From NCBI GenBank assembly GCA_020796225.1, contig CM036755.1, positions 85,383,803-85,447,802 on the forward strand: 64,000 nt of DNA, in the 5' to 3' direction. Below, piece after piece: positions 8,915-20,384 of this stretch. The stretch is from Arion vulgaris. Its lineage: Eukaryota; Mollusca; Gastropoda; Stylommatophora; Arionidae. Made by a program: the position numbers and the translations under genes. The notes under the pieces were generated by a model. That model did no database searches. It had not been told where the DNA came from and was given only the letters and a program-made list of their open reading frames with translations. How positions within the stretch are numbered: position 1 is the first letter of the stretch; every line of letters starts with the position of its first letter.

Positions 8915-9770
8915 TAAGAAGAGTGGTTGCAGAAAGATTCATAGAGTCAGAGTACCCTGAGAGTGCGCGGTCCCACGTGTACACCGATGAATCGGCAAAG
9001 AACGCGATTAGCGATGGTGGAGGATGAATAGTGCTTACACTCAAAGAAAGTGAAGATCACGAAGGTGATTGTCACAGGTAAATATTCAAACAACTACCGG
9101 GCAGAGGCACTAATAACAGCCGCTGAAATGATCCTAGAGAGAAGCAGGGCCTCACACATCAAAGTCGTGAAATTCACCGATGCTCTTTCGGTCATCACGG
9201 CACTAATTTACGCAGCCAGAACCGAGTTCAATGAGTTGAAAGCGATCTTCGGTCAACCTCACTTAAACGCACAGTTATACAATGGATTCTATCACACTGC
9301 AATATAAGCGAAAATAAAGAGGCAGGCAGGTTAACAAAGGTAGGGAGGCAACTACCGCAGACCGATCACGACATCAGCTACGAGGAGAACAAAACGACCA
9401 TCGCTTGGCAGCATAGATAAAAATGGTCGGAAGACCACCCTCAACACAGCGTCAGAGATGGATACCATGATCTATCCCTTAGCGAACAAGTTGTTATATT
9501 CTTCCTCCGTAACTGCCATAACAGACTTCAGGCCCACATGTTCAACAAACTTAAAATTGGAACATCTAGCCTGTGCCACTATGAAAGGTGGTCATGATAG
9601 CAGAGAACATACTGCAAGAATGCCAGTTGTTAGCTAGGTCGTCTGATAAACGAAACTAAGCCCGATAACACAGGGTTCAGCGAGAAGCTGTACGGAGGGA
9701 CGGTCCCTAAATACAACAGCAGAATTCATGAGAAAATTTGGTACATCAGTCTAGGGGAGATCGAGAGAGA
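8915..9770 (+). pseudogene. RNase H domain and C-terminal tail of a non-LTR retrotransposon ORF2, decayed
   Basis: The translation shows VYTDESAKNAISDGGG (first catalytic Asp in TDxS), a stop near 9026, then NNYRAEALITAAEMIL (the E of the second motif) and FTDALSVITAL (third Asp). This order is the classic RNase H fold. Further on, EQVVIFFLRNCHNRLQAHMF and KIGTSSLCHYE (about 9485-9585) and ENILQECQLL (about 9600-9635, another frame) correspond to the Cys/His-bearing tail seen after RNase H in I/R1/Jockey-like elements. Several stops and frame changes show it is dead. The SINE-A head lies immediately upstream, so the SINE may have inserted into this element. The reverse transcriptase part is absent. 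Confidence 0.75.
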
Positions 9771-9774
9771 GAGA

Positions 9775-9905
9775 ACGGTGAGTCCCAGTTTTTAACTTTT
9801 GTGAAACTCACAGGGAAATGAACTGGCTTCCAAACTTGCCCACGTTGGATTTGAACCAGGTACGCTAGAGTTTGTGATCGAGCTCACTACAGTTTGTGAT
9901 TGAAA
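9775..9905 (-). mobile_element. SINE-C fragment
   Basis: Shares 'cttccaaacttgcc', 'tttgaaccaggta' and 'gagctcactaca' with the minus-strand SINE-C copies at 62790-62998 and 63003-63245. The B-box-like piece is 'ggatttgaacc' in the orientation shown. Only the head-proximal part is present. Confidence 0.55.
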
Positions 9906-10540
9906 CTACAAAGACGTACATACGTATATGTATATACATATTCAATTAATAAAATTATTGTTTTCTTCAAGCATTACAATTCTATGAGTGTTTTCATATA
10001 ATACAGCTTTGCACTGTTCATGTTGTATTACGTTATTCATTATTTATTCTATGTTTACACAACGCTGACATTCATCAAACAACTAACTAACTAGATAACT
10101 AACTGGTATAATGTATATTTATTTAAACGCAACACATATGCAAACTAGCTCAACATAAGAAATGTATATATTTCTATAGGTTAACGGATAATCATATCAA
10201 TGTCTGACATCAGCGTACATCATATTCAAGTGTTGTCTGTGAGAAACAAGAAGACTACTATTACTATTAGTTCAAGAATTGTAACAACATTTGAATACAT
10301 GACTTAAGAATCAACTTATTCAAGTAAATGTTACTATACAAGAATGTGTTGTTAGTCTACCTCACTTGGATACCACTCTACATAAACATGTTGTCTAAGA
10401 CATTGAAATAAAACAATACAATTATATATCAAGTAGTTCTTGTTATTATTTTCTAGACTAAGTTGGTTTGATGTACTTCTCACATTGATTCTCTACAATA
10501 TGATGTTACAGTTGTTCTATCAAGTTTGCTTGACTTTTCT
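9906..10540. other. AT-rich spacer
   Basis: No coding, RNA or repeat feature recognised apart from short AT-rich runs near 9915-9955. Leads into the 46-bp array. Confidence 0.5.
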
Positions 10541-10544
10541 TCTT

Positions 10545-11640
10545 CTAGACATGATGTTGAGAGAATTAGTATGTTATCTCTGACTTTCTTCTAGCCATGA
10601 TGTTGAGAGAATTAGTATGTTATCTCTGACTTTCTTCTAGCCATGATGTTGAGAGAATTAGTATTTTATCTTCTACTTTCTTCTAGCCATGATGTTGAGA
10701 GAATTAGTATGTTATCTCTGACTTTCTTCTAGCCATGATGTTGAGAGAATTAGTATTTTATCTTCTACTTTCTTCTAGTCATGATGTTGAGAGAATTAGT
10801 ATTTTATCTTCTACTTTCTTCTAGCCATGATGTTGAGAGAATTAGTATTTTATCTTCTACTTTCTTCTAGCCATAATGTTGAGAGAACTAGTATTTTATC
10901 TTCTACTTTCTTCTAGCCATGATGTTGAGAGAATTAGTATGTTATCTCTGACTTTCTTCTAGCCATAATGTTGAGAGAATTAGTATTTTATCTTCTACTT
11001 TCTTCTAGTCATGATGTTGAGAGAATTAGTATTTTATCTTCTACTTTCTTCTAGCCATGATGTTGAGAGAATTAGTATGTTATCTCTGACTTTCTTCTAG
11101 ACATGATGTTCAGAGAATTAGTATTTTATCTTCTACTTTCTTCTAGCCATAATGTTGAGAGAACTAGTATTTTATCTTCTACTTTCTTCTAGCCATGATG
11201 TGAAAAAATTATTTAATAGTTTATTTTCTGACTAGTTGTTTATGTACCTCATATTGTTAAATATGATTAGTTGTTTATCTTTCTGACTTTCTTCTAGCCA
11301 TGATGTTGAGAAGAATTAGTATGTTATCTTCTGACTTTCTTCTAGCCATGATGTTGAGAGAATTAGTATGTTATCTCTGACTTTCTTCTAGCCATGATGT
11401 TGAGAGAATTAGTATGTTATCTCTGACTTTCTTCTAGCCATGATGTTGAGAGAATTAGTATTTATCTCTACTTTCTTCTAGCCATAATGTTGAGAGAATT
11501 AGTATTTTATCTTCTACTTTCTTCTAGTCATGATGTTGAGAGAATTAGTATGTTATCTCTGACTTTCTTCTACCATATTTAGAGAATTAGTATTTATCTC
11601 TGATTTCTTAGCCATGATGTTGAAGTTGTATTTTCTGTTT
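10545..11640. repeat. Minisatellite, 46-bp unit, about 23 copies
   Basis: The unit contains 'ctttcttctagccatgatgt' followed by 'tgagagaattagtat'. Two subtypes alternate irregularly: one ending 'gttatctctga', the other 'tttatcttcta'. A degenerate stretch near 11205-11290 and the tail (11560-11790) are eroded. Every unit carries a pyrimidine tract ending in tag, so it resembles a string of 3' splice sites (see findings). Confidence 0.95.
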
Positions 11641-11789
11641 TTTTAGTACTATTCCTTTGAATTGTATTATCTTATCTCACATTGTTGAACTGCCACAATG
11701 TTATTCTGCTTTCTTTTCTATTAGAAATTATATTTAACCGCATATTTGGCTCTTACTCTTCTAGCCATGATTTAGAATTAGCATATCAC

Positions 11790-12950
11790 TTTCTACATAT
11801 TTAAAATTGCCATTTTTTTCTCGTTGCTTATTATCTTTAACACAGAAAATTGAAAGTTTTTTGTTTTCTCTCTCTACTGCATTAGCTAACATTCTGCTTC
11901 AAGAAACGATTAGACCTCAAGACAATGATAATCAGATTCTATCATATTTTCTCTTCGTCAATCTATTTTCTTAGCAATAACAGTCAGTTTATGAACTAAC
12001 TTTCTTATCTACGTTTTACTTTTAGCAATAACAGTCAGTTTATGAACTAAATATCTCGTCAAGGTTTTCATCTTTATGAAAAACGCAGTATTTGTCAATG
12101 ATCTAAAATAACATGTTCTCTTTCCCTCGCATTTACATTACTCAACACAACCATATGTTCTGTATTATGTGTTCCCTGAAACAGATATGTATCAGTATAA
12201 TATTGTCTGTTATTCTCTCTATCTTTCCTCACAAAAGTCTTTGATATCCAACTGGAACGAAAGATGATAGCGAGATAAAACATCGTTAAGATGGCTACTT
12301 AAAAAAAGATGTATGTGGATTGGAAGATAAAGATACAAAGTGCATGATTAATGAGCACATTCAAATTATGAACATTTGATGCTGTCGAAGTTGTGACGAG
12401 GTGTAAAAAAAAAATTATTATATTTTGAGAAAGCAAGCCAAATTGGAATACTAAACATGAAGTCGGTCTCCTCACTAACTGTGACAGAGGGAAAAAAAAA
12501 CATATAAGATTTAAAGTACGTATCACAAAAAGTCCTACACAGCCGACTAGATCATAACACAAGATTACTATAGTGTGTTTCAAAACTCATGCCCATGTTT
12601 GAAATTCTGTAAGTCCGGATCCCTTTAATGTAAAGATGTGATATTTTGCATGTGCTCTACTAATCGTCATGGCATTGCAAGTGTAATAGTGTCAGGTAGG
12701 GCGGGGGAAATACAATAGGTGACATTTTGTAATTAAATGGTTACGTTTCAGAGCAAAGAGCCGACTGGAAGAATGGCTGGAGGCTGAATGCTATTGACAG
12801 CATGTAGGTTTACGACAGGTGACCAGCAAATAAGTTTATGGCAGATAATTTAACCTTCGGATCAATAAGTCTGGCCAGGGATATCAGACAAGATTCAGTC
12901 CGGTTTCCGGGGAAGTTCAGAACAAAGGGATTTCGGGAGTTTTAGCCGGG
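11790..12950. other. Mostly unassigned spacer with a 31-bp duplication
   Basis: A run 'agcaataacagtcagtttat' plus 'gaactaa' occurs twice (about 11971 and 12024). On the minus strand 12197-12104 an acceptor-like 'tatctgtttcag' is followed by an open stretch of 26 codons ending in TGA (GTHNTEHMVVLSNV...). This might be a small exon but has no support beyond the open frame. 12600-12950 is a more GC-balanced segment that could be another old repeat. Confidence 0.35.
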
Positions 12951-13233
12951 GGGAAATATGTTAAGCAGGGGTGTGAATGACATAGCGACGTGGCAGTAGG
13001 GCACTCAAGGGGCCAGGCAGTCTAGCAAGGTAATTTCCTGACCACCTGAATGGGTCTAGGAACAAAGGATTGTTGGTTTTGGATTGGCGGATAAATAGAG
13101 GATCAGAACACAGAGACAGGAGAATAGCTGGGACAGGGCTGTGAGTAGGTTGTCGAAGATAGTGCAGTTACCACCAGAACACAGAGCGGAGAGGACAGTC
13201 AGCCGATAGGAGCTAGGAGTACAGACGCAGAGA

Positions 13234-13312
13234 GATGAACTTAGCATAGAAACTTAGCAGAGGAACTTAGCCGAAGTGCTTAACAGAAGAAATTAGCAGA
13301 AGAACTTAGCTC
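13234..13312. repeat. Short imperfect tandem repeat, about 16-bp unit
   Basis: About five units of 'agaacttagcagagg' type, with one or two changes each, inside the LTR-like unit. Confidence 0.7.
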
Positions 13313-13479
13313 GATCCAGACACATAGAGAACCAGAAGACAGACAACTTGAACAGAAACAACGTATGCTGATGACTGTCCGAGTGGGGTTAGGTATCAGA
13401 CTACGGGAGTTCTTGTGGACTTAGAACTAACAGGTTAGAATATTACTAGTGTGAAAAACAAAACATACAGATATCACCA

Positions 13480-13745
13480 GTGTTTACTAGATAGACCGAT
13501 ATAAAGAAAGTGTTTACCAGTAGAGAGATATTACAAGTGTTACCAGATAGTCAGAGATATCACAAGTGTTTACCAGGCAGATAGTTATCACAAGTGTTAC
13601 CAGATAGACAGAGATACCACCAGTGTACACGTGTTAGATTGATTTTAAACAGTGTGTACAACATAGACAGATGATTCCTTATACAAGTGTTGGCAAGATA
13701 GACAGTTCTCTAAAGAGTGTACCAGAAAGACATATCATTCAAGTG
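13480..13745. repeat. Imperfect tandem repeat, about 32-36-bp unit, in the LTR-like unit
   Basis: About eight diverged units of 'agatagacagagatatcac' followed by 'aagtgtttacc', lying between the TATA-like and polyadenylation signals. Confidence 0.75.
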
Positions 13746-14289
13746 TGTATAGTTTGCAAGTAAGGTGTCAAACTAGACTTTCGATTTTCTATAGCTAATT
13801 AAGGATTGTAGAATAAATATGTTTTGTTGATGATTTCTATGTATGAATAATGTGCATGTTCTATATAAATGTATATGCCATTGTAACTGATAAGACATAG
13901 CAGGAATTAAGTTAATAAATAAAAGTTGAGAATCAGATTGATTCTCACATAGATATACGACTTTGAAACGGCCATTTCGTTTCGTTGTATTTGATAGTTG
14001 TATGTAGTTAGTGTTGAGCAAACAGTACACGGAGAGTGGAAACAGTACACACAATACGTATATATAACTTGATCCCCCCTTGTACACAAGGAAATAATTG
14101 CAATGAAAACAAACAGCTGGTTTTCAATTTAGCTTATATGCGGTATATAAAATAACATCAAACATGAACTAGACATACATTTGAAACGCTTACAGTAGCT
14201 GTATTGTTGTTATTGGTGCGTAATTTTAAAAACCTTAAAATTCACGTATTTTTAGTGTTTTCCCGTTATTTACCGTAAGACCAAACGTA

Positions 14290-15010
14290 TTTAAAATTGA
14301 ACGGACAAGTTACGTTTGGTTTCAAGCGACCTATATTGAAACCCGGCGGGAACTCAGTGACGATTCGAACATTGCGCGATATACGCCAATGCTCTGTGAA
14401 CCCTGTAGCTACCCATTTCAATGATACTGGCCATTCAGGAGCTTGCGATGTCAGGTACCAGCCATCCAATCATGTTCCTCTGATGATCGTAGTCGATTTG
14501 CTCTGGAGATCGGTTGATTTCTTTGTATGGTACCTTGCGACCACGCGGGCTCAACGTATTACATTCTTATGCTTCTAGTACTTTCTCTTCCCATGCTTTG
14601 TAATCTATATGGGTATATGTTGCATGTATTACATTCTTATGCTTCTTAGTACTTTCTCTTCCCATGCTTTGTAATCTATATGGGTATATGTTGCATGTAT
14701 TCAGTTATATATTTACTAGATGTTTCATTGTTTCTTTTCCGTTCTATTTCTAGTTTGTATGTGTGTTTTTGTGTTACATTTATTTCGTTATTCGTTTTTA
14801 TTCCAGATTTTCTTCCATACGTTTGTATTTGGTCGTCCATTTGTGTTTCATTTTAATTTGTCACTCTTGTTTGTTCGTTTGCTTGATAAAGGCCTTGTTG
14901 GTCGAAACGTTGCTGTTTATCGTCACTGTTTCTGTATTTTGTAAAACTATAGTACTTTGTTTGTACGTGTTTCACTATTGGTTTTTCGAAGGTCATTTCA
15001 ATAGCCTCAT
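14290..15010 (+). mobile_element. Penelope-like element fragment with GIY-YIG C-terminal relic
   Basis: An open frame at 14297-14578 encodes NPVATHFNDTGHSGACDV followed by FFVWYLATTRAQRITFL. This fits the H-N..GHS and (F/Y)W...L.T..P.G.N blocks of a GIY-YIG nuclease as fused to Penelope-like reverse transcriptases; the catalytic GIY and YIG strands themselves lie upstream and are not present. A 70-bp piece with 'cccatgctttgtaatctata' is tandemly duplicated (about 14556-14697). The 3' part carries 'cttgataaaggccttg' then 'ttggtcgaaacgttgctg' (14881-14915). The element is 5'-truncated like all copies in this window. Confidence 0.6.
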
Positions 15011-15099
15011 TCCTTTTAGAGACGTGCACATTGTAGGGTCTTGACAATGAGTATAAGAGTAAATTGTGTGACACTGCAAAGCATCACAATGCAGGTGTA

Positions 15100-15925
15100 C
15101 CAATATTTTTATAGAGAAGCTAAGGGTGGGAGCATTTCTATCCCTGAGCAGAGGGCAATGTGCGTTTTGGAAGTAAATCGACGTACATTCAATCGCTAGA
15201 TCCAACACTTTTAAAGTACATGTGCAATGCAACCAAAAACGCAAGATGGACAGAAAGTCGGTGATAGTTTTAATAGAGAGCTTATTCGAAGAGAATTGTA
15301 TCGAATGTTTGAGTTGAAAGAAACATGTCGAATGTTTGAGTTGGAGGAAACATTAAGGAAATTAAAGATAGGGCTTAGAAAGTACAACGACATCGATGTG
15401 TCAAAATCGACATTATAGTGAGCTGGGGGTGCAGGCTTTAAAATTACAAAAAGCCGGTGGAAGAAACATTATCTGTGAGAAACCGCATCTAGTTGTGATG
15501 AGAAGCAAATATGTGCGTGAAGTTAGAGATATGCTTCGACAAAGTTATAACATTGTGTATTTAGACGAAACATGGATTAATGCTCACCACACCAATGGAA
15601 AAAGAATGACAGTCATTAGATGGAACGATTAAGAAATTAGTAGGCCTACCAAGTGGCAAAGGGCAGCGTATTATAATTGCACATGCAGGCAGTAGACAAA
15701 ATGGACTGTTGAAGAATGCTCAACTCCTATTTGTTTCGAAATCGGCCGATAATCGAGACTGCCACACAGAAAAGAACTGTCATATAATTAGAAGTGGATT
15801 AGAAAACTATACTTCCGATATTATATAGGCCCTCTTGTCTGAAAATGGACAATGCATCATACCACAATGTAGTGGCGCAAGAAGACAAAAGTCCGACGTC
15901 GTCTAGTAAAAGAAATATGCAATAC
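15100..15925 (+). pseudogene. IS630/Tc1-mariner-like DDE transposase, decayed
   Basis: Successive frames give an N-terminal DNA-binding-like part (SFNRELIRRELYRMFELKE at about 15265-15320), then SKYVREVRDMLRQSYNIVYL, DETWINAHHTNGK (first catalytic Asp) at about 15560-15600, GKGQRIIIAHAG (about 15655-15690) and MDNASYHNVVAQEDKSPTS (second catalytic Asp) at about 15845-15900. This is the order found in DDE_3-type (IS630-like) transposases widespread in invertebrates. Frame changes near 15415, 15630 and 15710 and several stops show it is dead. The C-terminal region, with the third acidic residue, is replaced by a 27-bp tandem array. No terminal inverted repeats were identified. Confidence 0.8.
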
Positions 15926-15941
15926 AGATGTTTGCATGCGA

Positions 15942-16123
15942 TTCTTATCAATGTAGACATCTTGCATGTTCTTATCAATGTAGACATCTTGCATGTTCTT
16001 ATCAATGTAGACATCTTGCATGTTCTTATCAATGTAGACATCTTGCATGTTCTTATCAATGTAGACATCTTGCATGTTCTTATCAATGTAGACATCTTGC
16101 ATGTTCTTATCAATGTAGACATC
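15942..16123. repeat. Minisatellite, 27-bp unit, about 6.7 copies, in transposase relic
   Basis: Homogeneous units of 'ttcttatcaatgtagacatc' plus 'ttgcatg'. The unit length is nine codons, so reading frames stay open on both strands, giving frames of 78-176 codons that are not genes. It begins directly downstream of the DNASYHN motif of the transposase. Confidence 0.95.
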
Positions 16124-16900
16124 TGGTCCTTTTCAAGACCATCACAATCATCATGGCCTCTTAACATGACAACTGTATCGAGTTGAAGTAAAGTCATTTT
16201 TTTGGTATGATTTCCACTCTCGGGAAAAATGTGGATACACCTATGACTTATCAACAGTTGCAAATTTGTTATATTGATGTAAATTCTATTTTGTGCTACC
16301 AAAATAATTATTAGGTAGTCAAAGATCAAAGAAAATTGTCCGTTCAGTGAAACGGCTGTACGTACATAAATTTAAATTATATATTCGTAATGTCATTGAA
16401 AATGAACTCCATGCAAAGATTCATTGTAATTCATGCATGTTATTGATTTAAAAGGTTTGTTGGTCGAAGATTTGAACCTTATCAAGTACATACTGTTAAC
16501 TTGTAAAACTATAGTACTTATAAGTGTACGTGTTCAACTTGTTATGCCACAGATAACATCTTCATACTCATTTTATGAAAAATAACTTGAGAGCTTGCAT
16601 GAGTAGACTACAATGTTCCCTGAGCATTACAAGAAAGTTACCATTCAAACAATCATTCTATCTAGAAGATGTGCGTTCTTGAGTAAATATTTAACGCGTC
16701 CAATGAGCTATGGAAAACAGAATAAACACAATAAATGGAATGAAAGATCGGCGAGTTATGTATGTGCAAACTTAGTAATTGGATTGTACTCTTTCCACAT
16801 AAGAAACATTCAATTACTTGGAACTACATTGGAAGTGATGGCTAGAATCAGAGACCATATGTGCATAAATACAATTTAGACAGCATTGTGGGGATTGTCC
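16124..16900. other. Spacer with a short Penelope-like remnant
   Basis: 16450-16540 shows eroded pieces of the Penelope-like 3' region ('gtttgttggtcgaa', 'acttgtaaaactatagtact'). An open stretch at 16613-16879 (88 codons) has no recognisable domain. Otherwise nothing. Confidence 0.4.
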
Positions 16901-16904
16901 AAGT

Positions 16905-16995
16905 CAATACGGGGAGGAAGATATCAGAAATGATCTAGTTGTGATGAGAAGCATATAATTGACTGAAGTTGAAAATGACATACTAAAAAGAACAA
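16905..16995 (+). pseudogene. Second small fragment of the IS630-like transposase
   Basis: 'ctagttgtgatgagaagca' followed by 'gaagtt' matches 15489-15530 in the larger relic, in the same order and with 'ggaggaaga' upstream in both. It is too short to say more. Confidence 0.55.
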
Positions 16996-17039
16996 CTGCG
17001 AATAGACGACAGGACTAAAAATAAGAGGTAAAAGAAATT

Positions 17040-18835
17040 ATCAGCTGAACTTAAGAATTATGGTCAAGGTTCCCAATGGTGAAATGCAAACAGGAGAGAC
17101 AAAATGGACTAAGATAAAGCCAAACCTCATTGGAGAGGCTAAGAAGAGCTCCACAAAAAGAGCAGCTAAAGAGATAAAAGACATATTTCAATCGACTGCT
17201 GAAAAAGGAAAGGCACCTAAGACTGAAAACAGTAAAATGCTATACAATCCCTGCAACTTACTGAACTTTTGTTTCAAAGGTGGCCAATCAAAAAAGTAAA
17301 TATGTAAAATTTCTAGCATCAGATCCCAGCAGAAAAGATGGGCAGAACATTTGAAGAAATATTAAATAGACCTGATCCAGTAGTACTATAGTTTGACGAA
17401 GAGGCAAGAAAACAGTTCTACATTAACGAAGGAATGATAATGTACTTGGGTCAAATATTGAAATCATTTGCTTATAAACAATAAGGCCAGGTGATGACAA
17501 CATTCCTTCAGAAATGCTCAAAGCGGCTGATGATACAACTATTAGCCAGGTGCAAGAACTATTTAATAAAGTATGGGAAGAAGAAACTGTCACAGATCAA
17601 TGGAAAAAGGGAATAATTGTTAAGATCCCCCAAAACAGGTGATCTCAAATATTGTCAACAACTGGAGAGGATCACCTATTATCAGTAATGACCAAGACTT
17701 TCTGCAAAATCATTCTTAATAGAATCAAAGGAGCAGTGGACACAACCCTGAGAGAAGAACAAGCTGGTTTTAGACCTGGGAGAAGCTGCTTAGACCAAAT
17801 AATTCCCCTACGACTAATTTTGAGGAACATATTGAGAAGCAACAACCACTCATACTAAATTTCATCGATTTTAAAATAGCCTTTGATAGTCTACACATAA
17901 TCTCTCTGTGGAATATTCTGTGATGCTATGGAATACCAGACAAAATAATAAACATTATAAAAGCCTCAATGACGGTTCACAGTGTGCAGTTCGCACTGAT
18001 GGTGGACACAGCGACTGGTTTATGGTTGAAACCGGAGTAAAGCAAGGCTGTATTCTATCTTCGCTATTGTTTGGAGTGGCCATTGACTGGGTGATGCGAA
18101 AATGTTGCAGGGCGAAACTGGCATCGATTGGGTAGAAAATAGTCAACTAGGAGATTTAGATTTTGCAGATGATATTGCCTTGATAAGTAGAAACAACAAA
18201 GATATGCAAAGAAAAACAGACAACTTGTCATCTATAGCATCAAAAGTTGGACTGCAGATAAGTATGAAAAAACAAATATAATGAAGACACCTATGGCAAG
18301 TAATGCAGATATCACACTGGAATCTAAAATGATAAAAATAACAGAGCAGTTCACCTATTTGGGTAGCAATTTTGATTGCACAGGAAATGTTAAAAAGAAA
18401 TTATGATACAAATTGGCAAAGCAACATCAGCTTTTAAAAGTCTAAATAAAATATGGAACTGCAAGTTATATAGTATTAAAACTAAATTACGAATTTTAAT
18501 TCAAATGTTTATCAATCCTAACATATGCTAGCGAGAGTTGGAAATGACTAAAGATATAGAAAGCAAGTTGAATGCATTTGAAAATAGATGTTTGCGAAAA
18601 ATAATGTAAATGGGTGATGAAATAGAAATGTCTGTCAACTATGACCATAAGAAGAAGAGGAATATGTGGCACCTGAGAATATCAACGATATCAGATTATG
18701 ATGCCAGGTTCAGAAGAGTCGCCCAGGGACCTAGCACTTTGTGAGAGGCGAATATGGTCTCAGTTCCATGAGAGATGAGCGGTCAGAAGGCTATGGAGAA
18801 TCTTGAGGCCTTGACGATGGCAAATTTTTTATGTC
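17040..18835 (+). pseudogene. Non-LTR retrotransposon reverse transcriptase, nearly full domain, decayed
   Basis: Motifs in order: RWAEHFEEILNRPDP (about 17340-17380), the linker before the reverse transcriptase; DDNIPSEMLKAADDTTIS (about 17490-17540); TDQWKKGIIVKIP (fingers); EEQAGFRPGRSCLDQI (about 17755-17800); LNFIDFKIAFDSLH (about 17860-17895), motif A with its Asp; GVKQGCILSSLLFGVAIDW (about 18035-18090); LDFADDIALIS (about 18160-18190), the catalytic DD pair; then the thumb to about 18620. Many stops and frame changes occur. From 18165 it matches the fragment at 735-1500 closely, so both derive from one family. After 18600 the C-terminal end is heavily eroded. No endonuclease domain is seen upstream. 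Confidence 0.88.
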
Positions 18836-18894
18836 TGCGAGCACAGATGAATAAGAACAATATGAAATACTTATATTGAAATTAATATCACAAT

Positions 18895-19655
18895 TAGTAC
18901 GCAGATGATACAGTTCGCTCAAAGGGTCTGGTTTGATCTAATCAGTTGTCAAACAAGAGATCAGACTGTCAGAAATAAATGTGTCCACCGACAAAGCAAA
19001 ATATCAACCCAAAATAACCATCAATAATGAAGATAATTAAGAACGTCACATATTTGAAATATCTTATCTCTAAAATTAATAACAATGGAGATTGTACGAA
19101 AGAAGTTAGACAAAGACTAGTCGTGGCTTTCCAGAGAGTAGTCAGTATGAAGAAACTATGGCATGACACAAGCAAAGAAACAAAAGTAAGACTTCTGAGA
19201 ACATGCCTATTCCCTGTGGCAACATATGGATGCGAAGCGTGAACCATAACACAAACATTAAAGAACAAATTTGAACCTATTTAAATAAGGTGTTACAGCA
19301 ATAAGTTCTTAGAACATCCTGTACGGAGAAAAGAACAAATACAGACATCCTGCAAGACCTGCATATCAAGGAGCATTGGCTCATACCTAACATCATATCC
19401 TGGAAGATAAAATACTTTGACCTCGTTAAACGTCACAGTAGTTTAGATAAAATGGCAATGTATGGCATGGTTCCTTCAGTACGAGGCAGGGGACAAACAA
19501 TACGAAAGTGGCAGCAGGATATCAAAGAAACCTTGAACATGACGCTGGAAGAGACAGGAGAACGTGCTAGAGACATAGTATTTCAGGTGGGCTGGATGAA
19601 AGCGAAGTTTGGCAAGGGGAATGTGTTACTACTTGAACATAGTACCTTGCTACCA
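18895..19655 (+). pseudogene. Second non-LTR reverse transcriptase, 3' half, different family
   Basis: Starts at a YADDT-like motif (about 18897-18912) and continues with YLKYLISKINNNGDCTKEVR, KLWHDTSKETKVRLLRTC and LFPVATYGCEA, then TNTDILQDLHIKEHWLIPN and KYFDLVKRHSSLDKMA. It ends with GRGQTIRKWQQDIKETLNMT. These are the thumb and C-terminal blocks of a non-LTR reverse transcriptase family other than the one just upstream. Stops near 19242 and frame changes around 19260-19330 show decay. SINE-B sits directly at its 3' end. Confidence 0.82.
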
Positions 19656-19664
19656 CATCCGTTT

Positions 19665-19851
19665 TATTTTCTTTCTTTCCGATCCAGAAGCATTTGAGCT
19701 TTCAGCTCTTCGGTTCGGTGCCATGGACATCCTAATCTTTCGATTGTGCATCGACACCATCAGAACCGGTGCTAGTCGGAATTGAACCGCACTCACAGGG
19801 GCTTGTCACCCGTCGTCCAACGCGCTATAAACACACTGAGCAGGCGGGCCT
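19665..19851 (-). mobile_element. SINE-B copy 2
   Basis: Reverse complement matches SINE-B copy 1: head with 'tagcgcgttggac', B-box-like 'gcggttcaattcc', and the 3' end 'cttctggatcgg'. The middle contains an extra segment (about 19735-19780) not present in the other copies. No clear target-site duplication was found. Confidence 0.8.
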
Positions 19852-20384
19852 ACCAAATCAATTAACACAAGCACATTGTACAGAAGAAGTAGCGATTCAA
19901 AGATAACATCTAGTAACTCCGACATTGCCAGTCCCAATCTTGGTTGTGAAAGGATTAGGGTATTATGACATGACAGCTAACTTGTTTCTTGTTTATTTCA
20001 TGACTATACTGCAAATATCAACATTGACCGCCATGTATTAGCTGTGATGATACACCTATGCATGAGCCTTGTCGTCAAATGTCAACACTTTTATAACTTG
20101 TTAGAATTTAATGTTCAACTGATATTAACGATTTTTCCCACGATAAGAGATATTAAGTCAACACGAATAGATAGTGTGCTGCTGTGTCTTCTGTACGTAA
20201 ACACTAGATATACATTGTCTCGTCCATCTCCAATAGAACTAGGAACATTAAGCACTGTAAATATAGTAAATTTGATGCACGTGTGAAACAAACCTAATAC
20301 TTTGAAGAGAGAGACAATCATCACGCATAAACATCCACGTCACATAAACCCACACACTTTACCGACATCGTTAGGGGTGCTAGG
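19852..20384. other. Unassigned spacer
   Basis: Short open stretches only (20044-20286 plus, 20115-20324 minus). No domain, repeat or RNA feature recognised. Confidence 0.5.

Larger units (their letters stand above)
12959..13949 (+). mobile_element. Solo-LTR-like unit
   Basis: The segment begins with TG ('tgttaagcagggg') and ends with CA ('ttgattctcaca'). It contains a TATA-like 'ggcggataaatagagg' (about 13087) and polyadenylation signals AATAAA at 13812 and 13914, close to the 3' end. That layout fits an LTR of about 990 bp. Against it, the 5 bases outside each end do not match, no primer-binding site or integrase is visible, and no second copy lies in the window. The ends are therefore tentative. 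Confidence 0.4.

Noticed and set aside
12299..12583. 94-codon hydrophobic minus-strand frame
   Set aside because: Composition is that of AT-rich DNA read by chance; there is no domain and no paralogue in the window.
13950..14289. Internal region of an LTR retrotransposon downstream of the LTR-like unit
   Set aside because: No primer-binding-site match, gag, protease, reverse transcriptase or integrase reading was seen; the sequence passes directly into a Penelope-like fragment.
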